The position numbers and the translations under genes are program-made. The notes under the pieces are model-generated. The model searched no databases, was not told where the DNA came from, and was given only the letters and a program-made list of their open reading frames with translations. DNA of 64,000 nucleotides from Earliella scabrosa (Eukaryota; Basidiomycota; Agaricomycetes; Polyporales; Polyporaceae), in the NCBI GenBank assembly GCA_022605405.1, contig JABYQQ010000002.1, forward strand, positions 3,596,001 to 3,660,000. The letters run 5' to 3'. Shown in pieces: positions 31,065-42,397 of the stretch (position 1 is its first letter; every line of letters begins with the position of its first letter).

Positions 31065-32855
31065 GTGTCTTATCCTTCGCCTCACTACAATCTTTTCACT
31101 CTCAATTATCGCAAGCGGTATCGCAGAGCCATCGTCGCACGTTGTTGCAAAGTTGCGCCGACGAAGCGTTACAGCGGTTTTTGGACGATTATTGTGCAGC
31201 AGACCGTTTCGCGCCAAAGTTCGTTCAACAGGTGGCCGGGATGTGGATCGCGTTCGACGTTCGGGAACATTCGCTCGACGTGCTCGACCTGAAGGTCGCG
31301 GTTGAGCGAAGGCGACTCATGCTCACGAACGCGGCGGCATGGTTGTGGCTGACGAATGACTGTGTCAGAGCCATCCGGCTCTACTTAGAGGACAAGCCCG
31401 AAGATGCAATCATCGACGACGAACCAGACGGTTGGCTCCAAAGACTCACTCGACAGATATACATTTGGCGCGTACGTGACGAGATTGGAAAGATCGACCC
31501 CCACCAGTACCTTTCGAATGACCACCGCGATGCACCTTCTGTTACCATCCCCAGGCCGCAAGGTCGCCCACACTCCTCTGTCACAGACTGGGTAGTTGAG
31601 CAAGTCATCCGCGTAGTGCGCGTTTGGACGCGATTCCCCACCAACACTCGTCTACTTGCGGCTCATTTCGTCTGTCATATCATCCGCCTTTTTCGCAATT
31701 CAGATGTCCTATTACTCCCACACATGTGGCGGATGCATCAAAACATCAAGACTGAAGTCCTCAATGCCGGCAACATTCGCCACACCTTGCTCACTGTAGC
31801 CATGCTGAGCCCAGTAATCCACGCGTTGTCGAATCATCCGCTCGCCGCAACGGATTCTCCTGAATCTGTCTTGATGGAGAAGATATCCAAACTCGTCGAA
31901 GTTTGCATGCCCCGAGTCAGAGACCTCGGGATTCAAATGTTCATGTCTTTGGACGTGCTCGATCCAGAACGACTGTCTCTACCTCCTATATCTCTTGCGC
32001 CCACTCGTCCACTAATATCCGCCGGCGTCGGGAAGGGTATGGACGCATTGTTGAAGTTCGTCCGCAAACTTTTGCCTCTCGTTGTCTCGCCCTGACTTCT
32101 ATTGTCCTTTCCGCGAGCTCGCGCCATCCAGACGAATCTTCACCGGTTCAGACGGACCTTTCCACGCCAACCAATGCGAGCTACCCGGCGCGTTCGCGAG
32201 TTGGATCCTATCACGAACAGCTCTCTTCGAATCACCGATGGTCGGACGTCATACGTCTGGATTCTTCGCCGACCAGAACGCGTGGAACGATTTCCTCGAG
32301 GCTTGCGGGTACGACGGGACGGTGCCATCCGCGCGTCAGATAGTCAACATAGCCTGTTATGGAACGCCTCAACCACAGCGCTGCGATGTCCTCAACCAAG
32401 CAGAGCGATACTTCGCGGCTGAAGCTCAATGGCAAAAGTTCGTGCAGTCTCATCATCCCAACAAAATTCCCTTCCTCGACATGTATCTCTGGCTGCAAAC
32501 AAAGACTCGACCCTCCCCCAAGACCATCTCACGCTCGCTCCCTCAAGTTGGCAAATTGACGGCATATTTACTCGCCGCAGACTTGGTGTACTGTGGCAAA
32601 GTGGAGATGCCTGACCCAGCCTGTATGGGGCGGCTCATCGCGATGAATCAATTAGGTTCGCTCAAGGGATTAGTCTCTGCGGGGGCGTTACCGAATGGTT
32701 CCACGGAGGAAGCAGATGTCATAGCAGCCTTCAAAGTAGTATATAAGGCAGTGGAAGCCGAGATCGGGAGCATGGGAAAGGTGGTCGGGATGGATGTAAT
32801 CATGGTCGAGCATTTGTTATGTAAGTTCCAACGAGTACAGAGAAAATCACTGTAG
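31023..32855 (+). CDS. gene P, C-terminal part: two overlapping frames
   Basis: A frame from about 31023 (RWKRLDRVLSFASLQSFHSQ) runs to TGA at 32095 (LLPLVVSP). The +1 frame is open from 32082 (SRPDFYCPFRELAPSRRIF) to 32855. Both have protein-like composition, and the second contains CYGTPQPQRCDVLNQAERYF, IPFLDMYLWLQ and MVEHLLCKF. I recall this arrangement as the C-terminus of large repeated Agaricomycete proteins of unknown function. Overlap in +1 with no intron implies a single-base indel near 32090, or recoding. The junction with the upstream part near 31030 also needs a one-base shift. No catalytic motif recognised. Confidence 0.55.
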
Positions 32856-32878
32856 TGTAGCATGCAATAGGAGTGTAT

Positions 32879-34168
32879 TTATACGTCCATAGAATCCGAG
32901 TTGTCAATGCGCTTTTCCTCGAGGCACAACCGTTTCATCTGACCGACTGGCGCCTCGCGAATGTTCGAAGCGCCGTGATTCGCGCGACGTTCTCCTACGC
33001 CCACTTCCTCGGTATCATACCCAACCTTACGTTTGACTTTCTTGAGAGGGGACGCGGATTTTGCCATGAGCGTGCGGATCATACGAGCGTTGTAGTCCTG
33101 GAAAGTGATTCCAGTAAGGCATATAGCTGATGATAATTCGGCACTTACAAGTTCGACTTGACGCTCTAGCAGACAGATTGCCCGTAACTTGGGCAGGAAG
33201 GCGTACTCTTGATGGCCAAGACGAACAGCTGCAAAGCCCACTTGAACTTCTACTACCAGACCTGCCATCGGGAGACGGTCAGGAGCGATACGAGCGTATG
33301 TTCTGTTCGTTATCAATATCAGTCCAAAATCATCCCAAGACGGAACAAACTCACTTGGTGCCGTCTCCCTGTAGACGTTGTTCCCAGTACTCGACGACAT
33401 TATCTTGCAAATGGACTTCTCCGCGAAGCAGAGGACGCAGAACATTCAGGGGATCAATCACACTCGCCAACTCGACGGCCTCTTCGTCTCCGGCGTCTTT
33501 GCGACTTGTTAAGATCCTGTTGGCGAAGTAGAGCACGAGATCTTCGCTATCCCGACGAGTTCTCCAAGGACGTAATTTGTTGCCCGTACGAGCTATCTCA
33601 GCCTCGAACATTTGGTAGATGACGAGGAGGCCTTTCACGGCCGATTCGAACTGAGCGATACCAACGCCAGACAGCGTAATGGATTGCTTCAGATCAATCA
33701 ACCGATTGGGGTTGCGAGGAATACTTCGACGACAAGTCTCATTGAACTATGCTCCTATGACATCGAGGGGTAATACTCACCTTTGCGCGCGCACTGGCGG
33801 TAAGTTGCCTTCCACCATGTATCCTTGCACCCGTAAGATGACTTCCTCCGGTTGTTGACCCGCACCTTCTCCTTGATAGACCAATGTAAGCAGTTTTCCT
33901 CCCGCCGCGACCAGGACTTGAGCGCAATCCGCAAGCACCGAAGGCTAGATATTGGCGTAACGATGTGAGGACCGGGGACAAGGGTTCGTACGACTTACAT
34001 CTTCCATGGTACGCAGTTGCCAATACGAGTGAGTTTCTTGACCTGCCGACACGAACTTTGACTCGAGCAGCTTCTCTATTATGTTCTTAAGTGATGTGGT
34101 TCTTGCCCCGGTTGTGATTACTCACGATATTTCTCTCGCTCATCTCGCAACTGTCGGAGAAGCGACAT
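32879..34168 (-). CDS. gene Q: six-exon unknown protein
   Basis: ATG at 34168 (MSLLRQLRDEREKY). Exons 34168-34126, 34075-33999, 33944-33781, 33746-33355, 33302-33149 and 33097-32879 end at IDNSDSMDV. All sites are GT-AG and introns are 34-52 bp. Every junction keeps the frame except 33747-33780, where canonical sites leave it off by one base; either another site is used or there is an indel. Readable blocks: SYWQLRTMEDPSVLADCAQV, VQGYMVEGNLPPVR, LYFANRILTSRKDAGDEEAV, FAAVRLGHQEYAFLPKLRA. The C-terminus is lysine/arginine-rich. No known domain recognised. It converges on gene P, with 23 bp between the stops, and faces P3 head to head. Confidence 0.6.
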
Positions 34169-34987
34169 GGCGCCGTGCGAGAAGCGAAGTCTCCACTGTC
34201 TATGGGCGAGCACTTCCTCATATCGTCAAGCCGTCTGGCAATCAAACACGCTTATGAAACATGCATCATTCGGCCCGAACCCAGCAAAGACCATGCTAAG
34301 AAAACCATGCACCATCTCCGACCGGTTCCTGATTGTCTTGCGATGAGAGACAGTCAACAAGTATTGCGAATTCCTCAGCAACTTTGCTGGAACCCTTCGT
34401 CGCTATACAAAGATGATATACGAACTTTTTTTCTGAAAGTTATGGTGGAGCCAGGGCCATATGAGATAGACGTAGAGCATCGTTGCTCAAGTCGATGCGG
34501 GTTAGAAGTTCGTAACTATCGGGGAAAGTTCGCCGAAGAACTTTACATGGCGATACGCATCAACTAATTAGCGGCGGACCATGCTTTCCACCGCGTGCCT
34601 TGAATCTTTATCTGATCTTTTATCGTTGAGCCTCCCCTCTGCACACTCATCGAAAGGTAGTAATTCATGCCGACGTTGCGCACCATTACGCATAACCAGG
34701 CTTGTGCAGGCGATACACAAGTGACTGCTATGGGGCAGTAAGAGATAGTTCAATAGACAGCGCAAAAATTCACGGAAGGTGCTCGGTCGACGAAGTTTAT
34801 CCGTGTAGAAAATCAGAATGATCGTGATGGCGGATGGCTGTCATCTGCTGCTGCCAAGAGCCCTAGGCCATGGAATTTGCAAAACTCGCAAGATAAAAGT
34901 TCGACGGGGTCAACGAAGAGTTCGCCATTCCGTTCCCCTTGCCCTCGTACTTCTGGTCCTCAGTTCCATCCATCCGTGTGACGCGCC
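34169..34987. other. divergent spacer between Q and P3
   Basis: About 820 bp between two divergent start codons. It carries four AAAGTTCG/CGAACTTT octamers in or near it (34042, 34412, 34525, 34893). A 130-codon frame at 34175-34567 has no recognisable content and I do not treat it as a gene. The GGTAACAACCG motif is absent. Confidence 0.45.
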
Positions 34988-37920
34988 ATGGCTCCTCGCA
35001 AGAAAACCCCGTAAGCAGTTCCAACTTGTTCTTTTCCGTAAGTTTACGCCGGTTTGCAGTGCGAAGGAGAAGGCTGCGCCTACCCGCGTGGACGCAAGAC
35101 GACTGCGAAATCAGTGGAAAGGTTCGCAGGTACTTTCTGACGATACCTCATACCCTCATTGACCCATTGCATACAGTGCATCTACCCCCAAAGGTGCTCC
35201 GACTCGTGGTCGTCGGGGCAAGCAACCCCCCAAGACGTTGGTGTGCTTCGAGTTACGTGATGTGGTGTGGGACTGATACCTGTTATTCCTCAGACCTTCT
35301 GTTGTGGACGACGAGGCTGAGGAAGGGGAGGAGTCAGATCCGCCGGAGGCGACCGAGTGGGAGACGTTCGAGGAGCGCACGGCTGTCAACACTTCGTAAG
35401 TCTTCTTCCGTTGTCGTCTATCATCCACCTCTGATGTCCCATTATGAAGATCGCCTGAGGTGTCTGAAGAGGAAGATGAGCTTATGAGGTACGTCGGCTA
35501 TAACATCATGGGTAGCTGGTACATCGTTCGACGTCATGCGTTGTAGCGAGTATGAAGCCAAGACAACTCGGACGCCGAAGAAAAGGTGTGTCACCTGTTC
35601 AACATATCACTTGTCCACTATTTTTACGATGTGTTCTCAAGTAACAGTCGTGTCGCACGCAAGCCCGCGTCTACACCCAAGACCCCATCGCCTACGTAAG
35701 TCCATCCCATGTTGTGTTCATACTGTCCGGGTGACACCTGTCGGTCATTCAGGAAGAAGGCGACACCCAGACGCACTGCTGCTATGCCGGGCAAACGCGC
35801 CAAAGTGTACGTGAGATCATAGGTTCTCCTATCCTACTGTCGTCGCTGATGAGATTATACCTTCCAGTCCTTCTGATGAAGAACCTGAGGTCGTGACCGA
35901 CGAAGAGTCTCCCAAGAAGAAGAGTCGTGTAAGGTACGTGCCCAGTGGTATCCTTTCATGGTGCCTGCTTAACGACATTACAGATTGCCATTTCTGGAGA
36001 TCATCGAACGTCCTACGACCGTCGGTCGGTCTCGCAGCGGGTACGTGGTTGTCATCGGCTAATGTACTTGACTATACACGCTTACATGGGTTGGATAGTA
36101 CTGTCGGTGCTACGGTTAAGGCATCCAAGTCCTCACCTAACGTGATTGTGACTGCAACGGGCAAGTTCAAATCTGTGGAGCCTAGCAGCAAGCCCTTGTG
36201 CTCAGCTCAGCTGATGCATTTTTCATGCATAGCACGGACGACGAAGAAAAGTAATTGTTCATACAACCAATGGTAACTCTTGTACTTAGATAAATTTGTA
36301 CGTAGAGCTGCCAAGCAAACCAAAATATTCTACGCTGAGCGGGACAATACTATGGACGATCTGAAGAATGCGTACGTCATTGCATTACTGAAGCTGTCAT
36401 CGCTCATGATTGCTGATGTCTGTGGTCAGGATTTCCGACATCGAGCATGGCGACGACAACGAGGGGGCTCTAGCAGAGATAGAACACGACACTCTAAAGT
36501 TCGTATCGATTCCCCAGTTATTGATATGTCATACTGATCTTTGAACGGCGGTTTGACAGCTTCTCCAACGACGACATGTGGGTGGACGTTCCAAAGCTAC
36601 AGTCTGATGACGTTACGATGGACGACGCCAACGCATCCGACGCTGAAGACGGTCGAGCTCTCTCACCCGAGGTACCTTCTACACCCGTGCTTGCCCCGAA
36701 AGATCGTACCGTCTCAGTGCCTGCCACCCCGATGGTGTTGACGACCCCACGGGCTGCTTCACCACCGCCCGATCCGTTGGCTCACCTCTACGATCCCCTT
36801 CTGGCACCCAAGTTAGCTCATGCTCCTCGTGGACGGTACGTGTAGTTTTTCAACTGGTTCCTGCCATGCTCCTCCTGATGATCTTGACAGGATGTGTGAA
36901 CTTCACTACACACCTAACAAACTTAACTGCGTCAGATTCTCAGAGGGTATAGCCCGTTCATCTCAGTACAAGCTTCATCAGGGGTATGCATAATTTGCTT
37001 GTACACGTGATGCCATGCTCATCCGATGTCTATGCCTCAGCGCGATCACCGGCCTGGTCGAGGACGCGGGAGATCGCATCTTCGTCATGAACCCCTCTCG
37101 CGCGGATCCCAAGCACGTCGTCGCACACAGCTTCGGCGGAAGCAAGAGCAAGGTCATCGCGATTCCCGGCAACAGCGGTCCCAAGCGTGCCATCTTGACG
37201 ACCCTTGGCATCGTTCGAGGTTCGAATGTGCTGTATCCGGTGCCCTTCAGTAACTCCAGCAGCAAGCTCATCAAGCAACTCGCCATGATTCCAATCAAGG
37301 GCGAGTGGGAGCGCGCGGGGAACTTTTTGGGCACCGCATTTCGTGTCGCGAAGCTACAAGTCAACACCTTTGGGTCGACGTCTGTCCCGCCTCTGACGTT
37401 TCGAACTTTCCCCGGAGAACCCGCATCTGACTTTGGTGTGTAAAGTTCGTTTGCGTGGCCTCCCATTGCTGACGAACATTTGCCCAGTTGACGATGATGT
37501 CGAAGGTTTAGACGTCTCAGATCGCGAAGAGGGCTCGTCATCTCAGATCAAATCTGGTCCTGCTCGCAGCTACATCGACATGCGCGATCGGACGACTTGG
37601 GGGCATGACGACACAAGTGAGCGACCGACGAGGTGTTTGGGAACACATTCACCCTTACTGACGTTATTGTTCTAGTTCCCCTCTGGGATGGACGTCACTG
37701 GTTCCGAGCGGGCAAGCTTGTCAGCGACGGGCGATTCTCCTACGACGCGATCTACCGCCTCCCTCGCCTTGACGAGGAGCTCGAGCCTGGCGACCTGGCG
37801 TTGGTCTTCTACAGCGCGTCGACCTACTCCATCGAGAAGGACAAGCGTCAGACTACTGCCTCCGAGGGGCTCAGCCTGAACTTGTATGGTGCCATGCTTG
37901 TGGCGCGTAAGTCTCGGTAA
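34988..37920 (+). CDS. P3: gene of many small exons, acidic/basic unknown protein with conserved C-terminal domain
   Basis: ATG at 34988 (MAPRKKTP), then about a dozen short exons with GT-AG introns. Readable pieces in order: TPKGAPTRGRRGKQPPKT, VVDDEAEEGEESDPPEATEW, KKATPRRTAAMPGKRAK, EEPEVVTDEESPKKKSRVR, GTVGATVKASKSSPNVIVTA, SNDDMWVDVPKLQSDDVTMD, AITGLVEDAGDRIFVMNPSR, KQLAMIPIKGEWERAGNFLG, then the last exon from 37676 (PLWDGRHWFRAGKLVSDGRF ... LSLNLYGAMLVARKSR). The N-terminal half is low-complexity and charged; the C-terminal third looks globular and I recall similar ends (WDGR ... LPRL ... GD.ALVFY ... LS.N) in repeated basidiomycete proteins without a function. One donor (about 36496) lies inside an AAAGTTCG octamer. 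The exon near 35060 may be optional. Confidence 0.6.
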
Positions 37921-39629
37921 CTTGTGCGAATGTCTGCCTCTCCTCTTATCTCGTAATGTGCGCGCTTCCAATTTATCCTCTGTCTATTGCCGTACCGTCG
38001 TTATCCCCCCTGGTCGTTTCAACACGTCATAATTGTTCACCTCACCGTCGTTCATTTCAACATGCACTTGTTAAATTCGTCGTCGCTCCTTCATCCCGTT
38101 CGTGTACGCAGCTTCAACTCAGGCGTGCATCAGAAGCCTTTCATTTGCATACGTATCTCAACACGTCACGTAGCATCCGTGATCTCATGGTACTATACCC
38201 ATCGCTACACTCACACCGTCAGCGCAACCTGACGCCGTGGAGGTTCAACCCTGACCACGTTATCCCACTGGTACAATAGTTCGTATTGAAAGCGTCGATG
38301 TACATCCGTCCAATGATATACGACTCTATTGAACTGCCCATCCCTGCTGCGAACATTCTGCTGCCCATCATTATCGAACTTTTGAACACACAGAATTTTG
38401 TGACCACACCAGTGGGACTGGCAAAAGTTCGACGCACACCTTGATACCCGCTCAAAGTGCTCATAATCGCACCGCGCTAAGGCTGCACAATTATGATTAA
38501 AATAAGTTCCACCCCCCTTATGTAATGATACATATGCATAAGGAGCGGCGGGGAAGGCTTATTTTACTTTAATATAGTTTAATCATATCGTATTCTTAGT
38601 TACTCGGTTTTACTCAGCGGCAGGTCACATATCTTTCAAGTCGGTTCCGTACAGCTACGGAAGCTTGTGTGTGCTCTATTATACAACATTCCAGCCTGAT
38701 TTGTGCCGAGAGATGCTCAGAGTGTTCATAACTTGTCAGGATTTGCACGATTGCAGCGAAGGTGCCCCGCCACGCCGCCTTAGCGCCCATGGTAACAAGC
38801 CCAGTTCATAGCGGCTAGACAGACAAATAACCAGCAAGCATCAGTTTCAGCATTTCATACGATAGAATGAGTCTGAATGACCCGTATCTTGCGTACCCGA
38901 TGCTGTTTGACCCTTTCAGAAGGGCCTTCAGATCACGTGTTTTGTACTCAGAATAACTCCGAGTAATAGCTTCTTGTTCTGACTACATACAATTAGATAT
39001 GAGTACATTACGATGAGCCTTGACGGGCTTATTTACGCTGTACTTCAGGATTACTCCAGCGTATACTCCGATTTACGCTTATTCTTGTGCAGCCTTACAC
39101 CGCGCCGTGGAATAGTCACGTGATCCCGAGTCATGTGATCGTATGTTGAACTTGCAAGTGACAAACTGTGCGGTTCTTCCACCAAGTTAATACCTCCCAA
39201 CCCACCACGCACGCAACAAAATGAACATATACTACTTCCACGTAATCAGCCGGTGTATGATACTGTGCTGGCTGATCATTGGTGTGTGCATTCAGACATG
39301 GAACTCGCTGCCATCTACCACTTTGCAGTTTGCCCTCATACGCGATGGGCAAAGGTCCATTACACCAGCCTTACCACATAAATCAACCAGTCAATCACCG
39401 ACCATGCACGTAATTATTCGCTCAAGCGAAGAATCTGTTTGGGGCAATGAGACTATCTCTGCTGGGGTTTCGGCGAGCACCCTCTTGACAAGCTCGCCGG
39501 CTGCGTCGTCGGTCATTGGTACTCCATGCCAATCCTCGCGAATATAATATACCTTGCTGTAGAATGTTTTGGTCAATCGCAATTGGCCTGATGTCTAATG
39601 TTTCCGTTTGTTCACCCGCCAGTAAGCAC
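37921..39629. other. 1.7-kb spacer, no gene seen
   Basis: A/T-richer than its neighbours, with scattered short frames only. Notable items: two octamers (38385, 38400), an E-box-like pair TCACGTGATC and TCATGTGATC at about 39117-39141, and repeated TACTCCG-type strings at 38950-39090. It may include part of the element whose 3' end is at 40604. Confidence 0.5.
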
Positions 39630-40345
39630 TAGTGCCGTAGGGTCAGGTCAAGTCAGGTCATTGACCCCTCTGGGCCATGACCATGACCATGACCATGACT
39701 GATCTTCAGCAGATGGCTCATGACCTGACTGATCTTTCGGTCAGGTTATTATCAGTTCAGTTACGGTCCAGTTACGGTCATTGACCGGTCATGACTGAAC
39801 ATGCAGTTATGACCAGTTAAAACTGGTCAGATCAAGTTAAGACCAGTCATTTGATCCACCAGGTTAGAAAAACATCTTAAATGTAATACAGAAGTAATTT
39901 TCATGCTTATCACTGGAGAGAGCCTTCTATATCTACATGGATTGATATTGATATGGATATTGGTCTGTCATTCAGTCTGTCTATAGACAGCACTGAGCAT
40001 CTTTGATCTGTTTGATCAGACCAGAGTTAACTAGAGACTGGTATTTTCCACTTGCCAGAGCTGCTGAATTTAACATGTTTCAAGTGTTTCTATTGTACAT
40101 TTTATTTGATCAGTTGATGTCTTTTATATAACCAGTCAATGGCCAGTCATGACTGGTCTTAGCAGGTAAAATATGACTGGTCATAACCAGTCATCTGCAG
40201 TTATACAATTTTTGTCATTCTCAATGACCGTGACCATGACCATAACCATAACTGATTGTAAACGGTTATGGTCAGGTTATTTACGCATCAGTTACGGTTA
40301 TTTTCCAGTCATTGACCGGTCGTATGACCTGACCCTACGGCACTA
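39630..40345. mobile_element. hAT-like MITE (716 bp) with 8-bp target duplication
   Basis: Terminal inverted repeat TAGTGCCGTAGGGTCAGGTC at the left and its complement at the right, flanked on both sides by GTAAGCAC (39622-39629 and 40346-40353). An 8-bp duplication and a TAGTG-type tip are hallmarks of hAT transposons. The interior has no transposase frame but many short subterminal repeats in both orientations (GGTCA/TGACC, ACCATGACC, CCGGTCATGAC), which in hAT elements act as transposase-binding sites. So it is non-autonomous and probably depends on an unlinked hAT transposase. Confidence 0.9.
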
Positions 40346-40353
40346 GTAAGCAC

Positions 40354-40604
40354 TATTCCGATAGCATATGTCTCTATACACGGGTTTTGAATTGAACAAA
40401 ACATACACCATGGTCATTGCATGCCAACTGTGACATTATATTGTCCAGTTTCAATGATGGGATACAGGGAAACGTCGCGGACTTTCTGCTACCACCTTCT
40501 GTGAGCGCTTCGACTGGATACAAACACGTACAAACATCAAATCCGACCCGGCCTTTGCCCCTCCCCACATAAAAAACGATTTCTTCGGACCTCATCAATC
40601 GTAA
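40354..40604 (+). mobile_element. 3' end of a Helitron-like element (H5)
   Basis: The hairpin stretch AACGATTTCTTCGG followed by CTCATCAATCGTAA ends at 40604, inside the integrase frame of gypsy B. The matching 5' end was not found to the left, so the left boundary given is only that of the hAT insertion. The element may be trunc-ated or may extend into the spacer left of the MITE. Confidence 0.6.
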
Positions 40605-41337
40605 ATGAAGACGTCTGCTGCCCCTCCAGCATCAACCTCGTCGCTGCAGGGTACCAAGTGCACCAGTTTTCCATGTCTGTCTGCCATGAGTTGGATCGCA
40701 TTGCGGCCATCAATCTCGGGAAGGCCGACGATGTAGTCACAAGTGACAATCTGTCCAGGTCTTTCAGGGATTTCGTTGGGCTTGAGAAGACCTTGAGGTC
40801 GACTCGGTACGGGTTTAGTGCACCAACAAGTGTCACACGTCCCCACGTACTCCTTAACGAATTTGCCCATCCCTGGCCACCAGTAATTGCGCGATACCAA
40901 CTCAAGCGTCTTCCACTGCCCTGGGTGTCCTGCAGGAGGTAGATCATGGTGAAGTCGGACGATCTCAGTGCGGAGTGCCTCATCTTTCGGTACATAGACC
41001 TTTCCTCGGTAGAGGATGAGGCCTTGCTCGACATTCCAATCAACGAGGTCACTCTGGAGCCGCGCTGGTCCTAGTTTCTGCACCTTCTGTAGAGCTTCTG
41101 CTACCTCCTGCTCCCGTTCGGAGCAAGTGCGAATACGCTTGAGCAGGGCTTTGTCTGCCACTACCGCGTTGTGTCCTCTATGAGCTGTGCCAGTAGCCTG
41201 AACTGTTCCGGTCGTAGCACTATCTGGTCTAGGTTGTCATCGGCATCATCCTTCTGGTGATCAGGACGCCTGGAGAGCGCATCTGCACGTCCGTTGGAGA
41301 TGCCGGGTTTGTGCGTGATCTCGAAGTCAAACCTAGA
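40605..41337 (-). pseudogene. gypsy element B: integrase part
   Basis: Minus strand, continuing from the RNase H frame across H6: FDFEITHKPGISNGRADALS at the H6 border, then after a one-base deletion near 41165 the integrase. It shows the zinc-binding HHCC set (LHHDLPPAGHPG and CDTCWC, about 40830-40960) and the first catalytic aspartate region (CDYIVGLPEIDGRNA). It is cut at DVF (40605) by H5. This is the module missing from gypsy A. Confidence 0.85.
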
Positions 41338-42397
41338 CTTGTTGAGAAGTGGGCCATGTCTGGCAGGGTACGATTGATGAGTGGGGGTATGATATTCATA
41401 AGCAAACTTACCATACTATACACTGTAATCTATCTATGGATGTGTGTCTCATAGATATAACAAAATGTTACTTAGTTAACACTGAATATCTGGCTCAGTT
41501 GTATCCAGAATGTCTTCAAAGCAGTTCCATTGAACAGAGCTGATTTTTCTGGTTTCAATGATATATAATACTTCATTGATTGATTAGAAACTGACAGAGA
41601 TACATATTCAAGTGATTACTTATAACTATGCCTGCCAGATTGGGTAACGTAGGCGCCTGTCGTGCGCCCATGAAATGCAAAAAACAGCCCATCCTTCCCG
41701 ATTTGGGCAATTGTATTTTGACTCTAGCACATACAGTTTTGATTAAAAACATATAGTGATATATATTATTTTGTTCCCACAATTTATGGCTACAATCTGA
41801 GATTGTCAGAAGTCATGTGACCAGGAACTGTTGAGCACCATCGGCCGAAAATCCGAAGCTTTCTGTGTCCCAGTTGAAAGCGGGGCACAGAAAGTTTCGG
41901 ATTTTCGGCCATTTGGGCGCTTATTTTGCGTTTATGCTGTGCTCAAGTGCCCATTCTTCCCGATATGGGCAAGTTTATTTCTGTTCTAACTCACTCAGTT
42001 TTGTTCGGAAACATATGATAATATAATCAATATGTTCCCACAACATGTGGCTACAATCTGAGGTGGCCATATAATTAAGCGCCCATCGGCCGAAGCTACA
42101 AAAACGAGTGTGACTGTTGCCAGCATGTCGCACAAATCATTGAATTTGTCAGCGTTTGGGTGCTTATTCACGCGCTAAGGTGGCAGTGCTATGGGCGCCT
42201 GGGGGTCAGGCCAACCCTAGACTAGGGCTAGAGACAGTAAACAGTTTCTTACTGGGCGTCTGCTACAGTAAGTACCGTTACTTACTTAAGGTAAGCGGAG
42301 TATGAAAAATGTTCCCACGGGCTCAGGTTTGCGTGACGCGGAATGGCGGAGAACGTCGTACTTAAAGGACGATCTCTTCGTTCCTCATCAATCGTAA
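41338..42397 (+). mobile_element. Helitron-like non-autonomous element H6 (1060 bp)
   Basis: Ends are fixed by the host gypsy sequence: caaacctaga + cagatacag is continuous in gypsy A (25540s, complement). 5' CTTGTTGAGAAGTGGGCC, ACGATTGATGAG at about 41371, 3' CTCATCAATCGTAA. It carries GCCAACCCTAGACTAGGGCT at about 42205, inverted repeats at 41839-41912, and TTCCCGATATGGGCAAG. Its 3' 200 bp closely match H2. No gene. Confidence 0.85.
41839..41912. repeat. hairpin inside H6
   Basis: Arms ATCGGCCGAAAATCCGAAGC plus TTTCTGTG and the complementary sequence around CCCAGTTGAAAGCGGGG. Confidence 0.75.
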
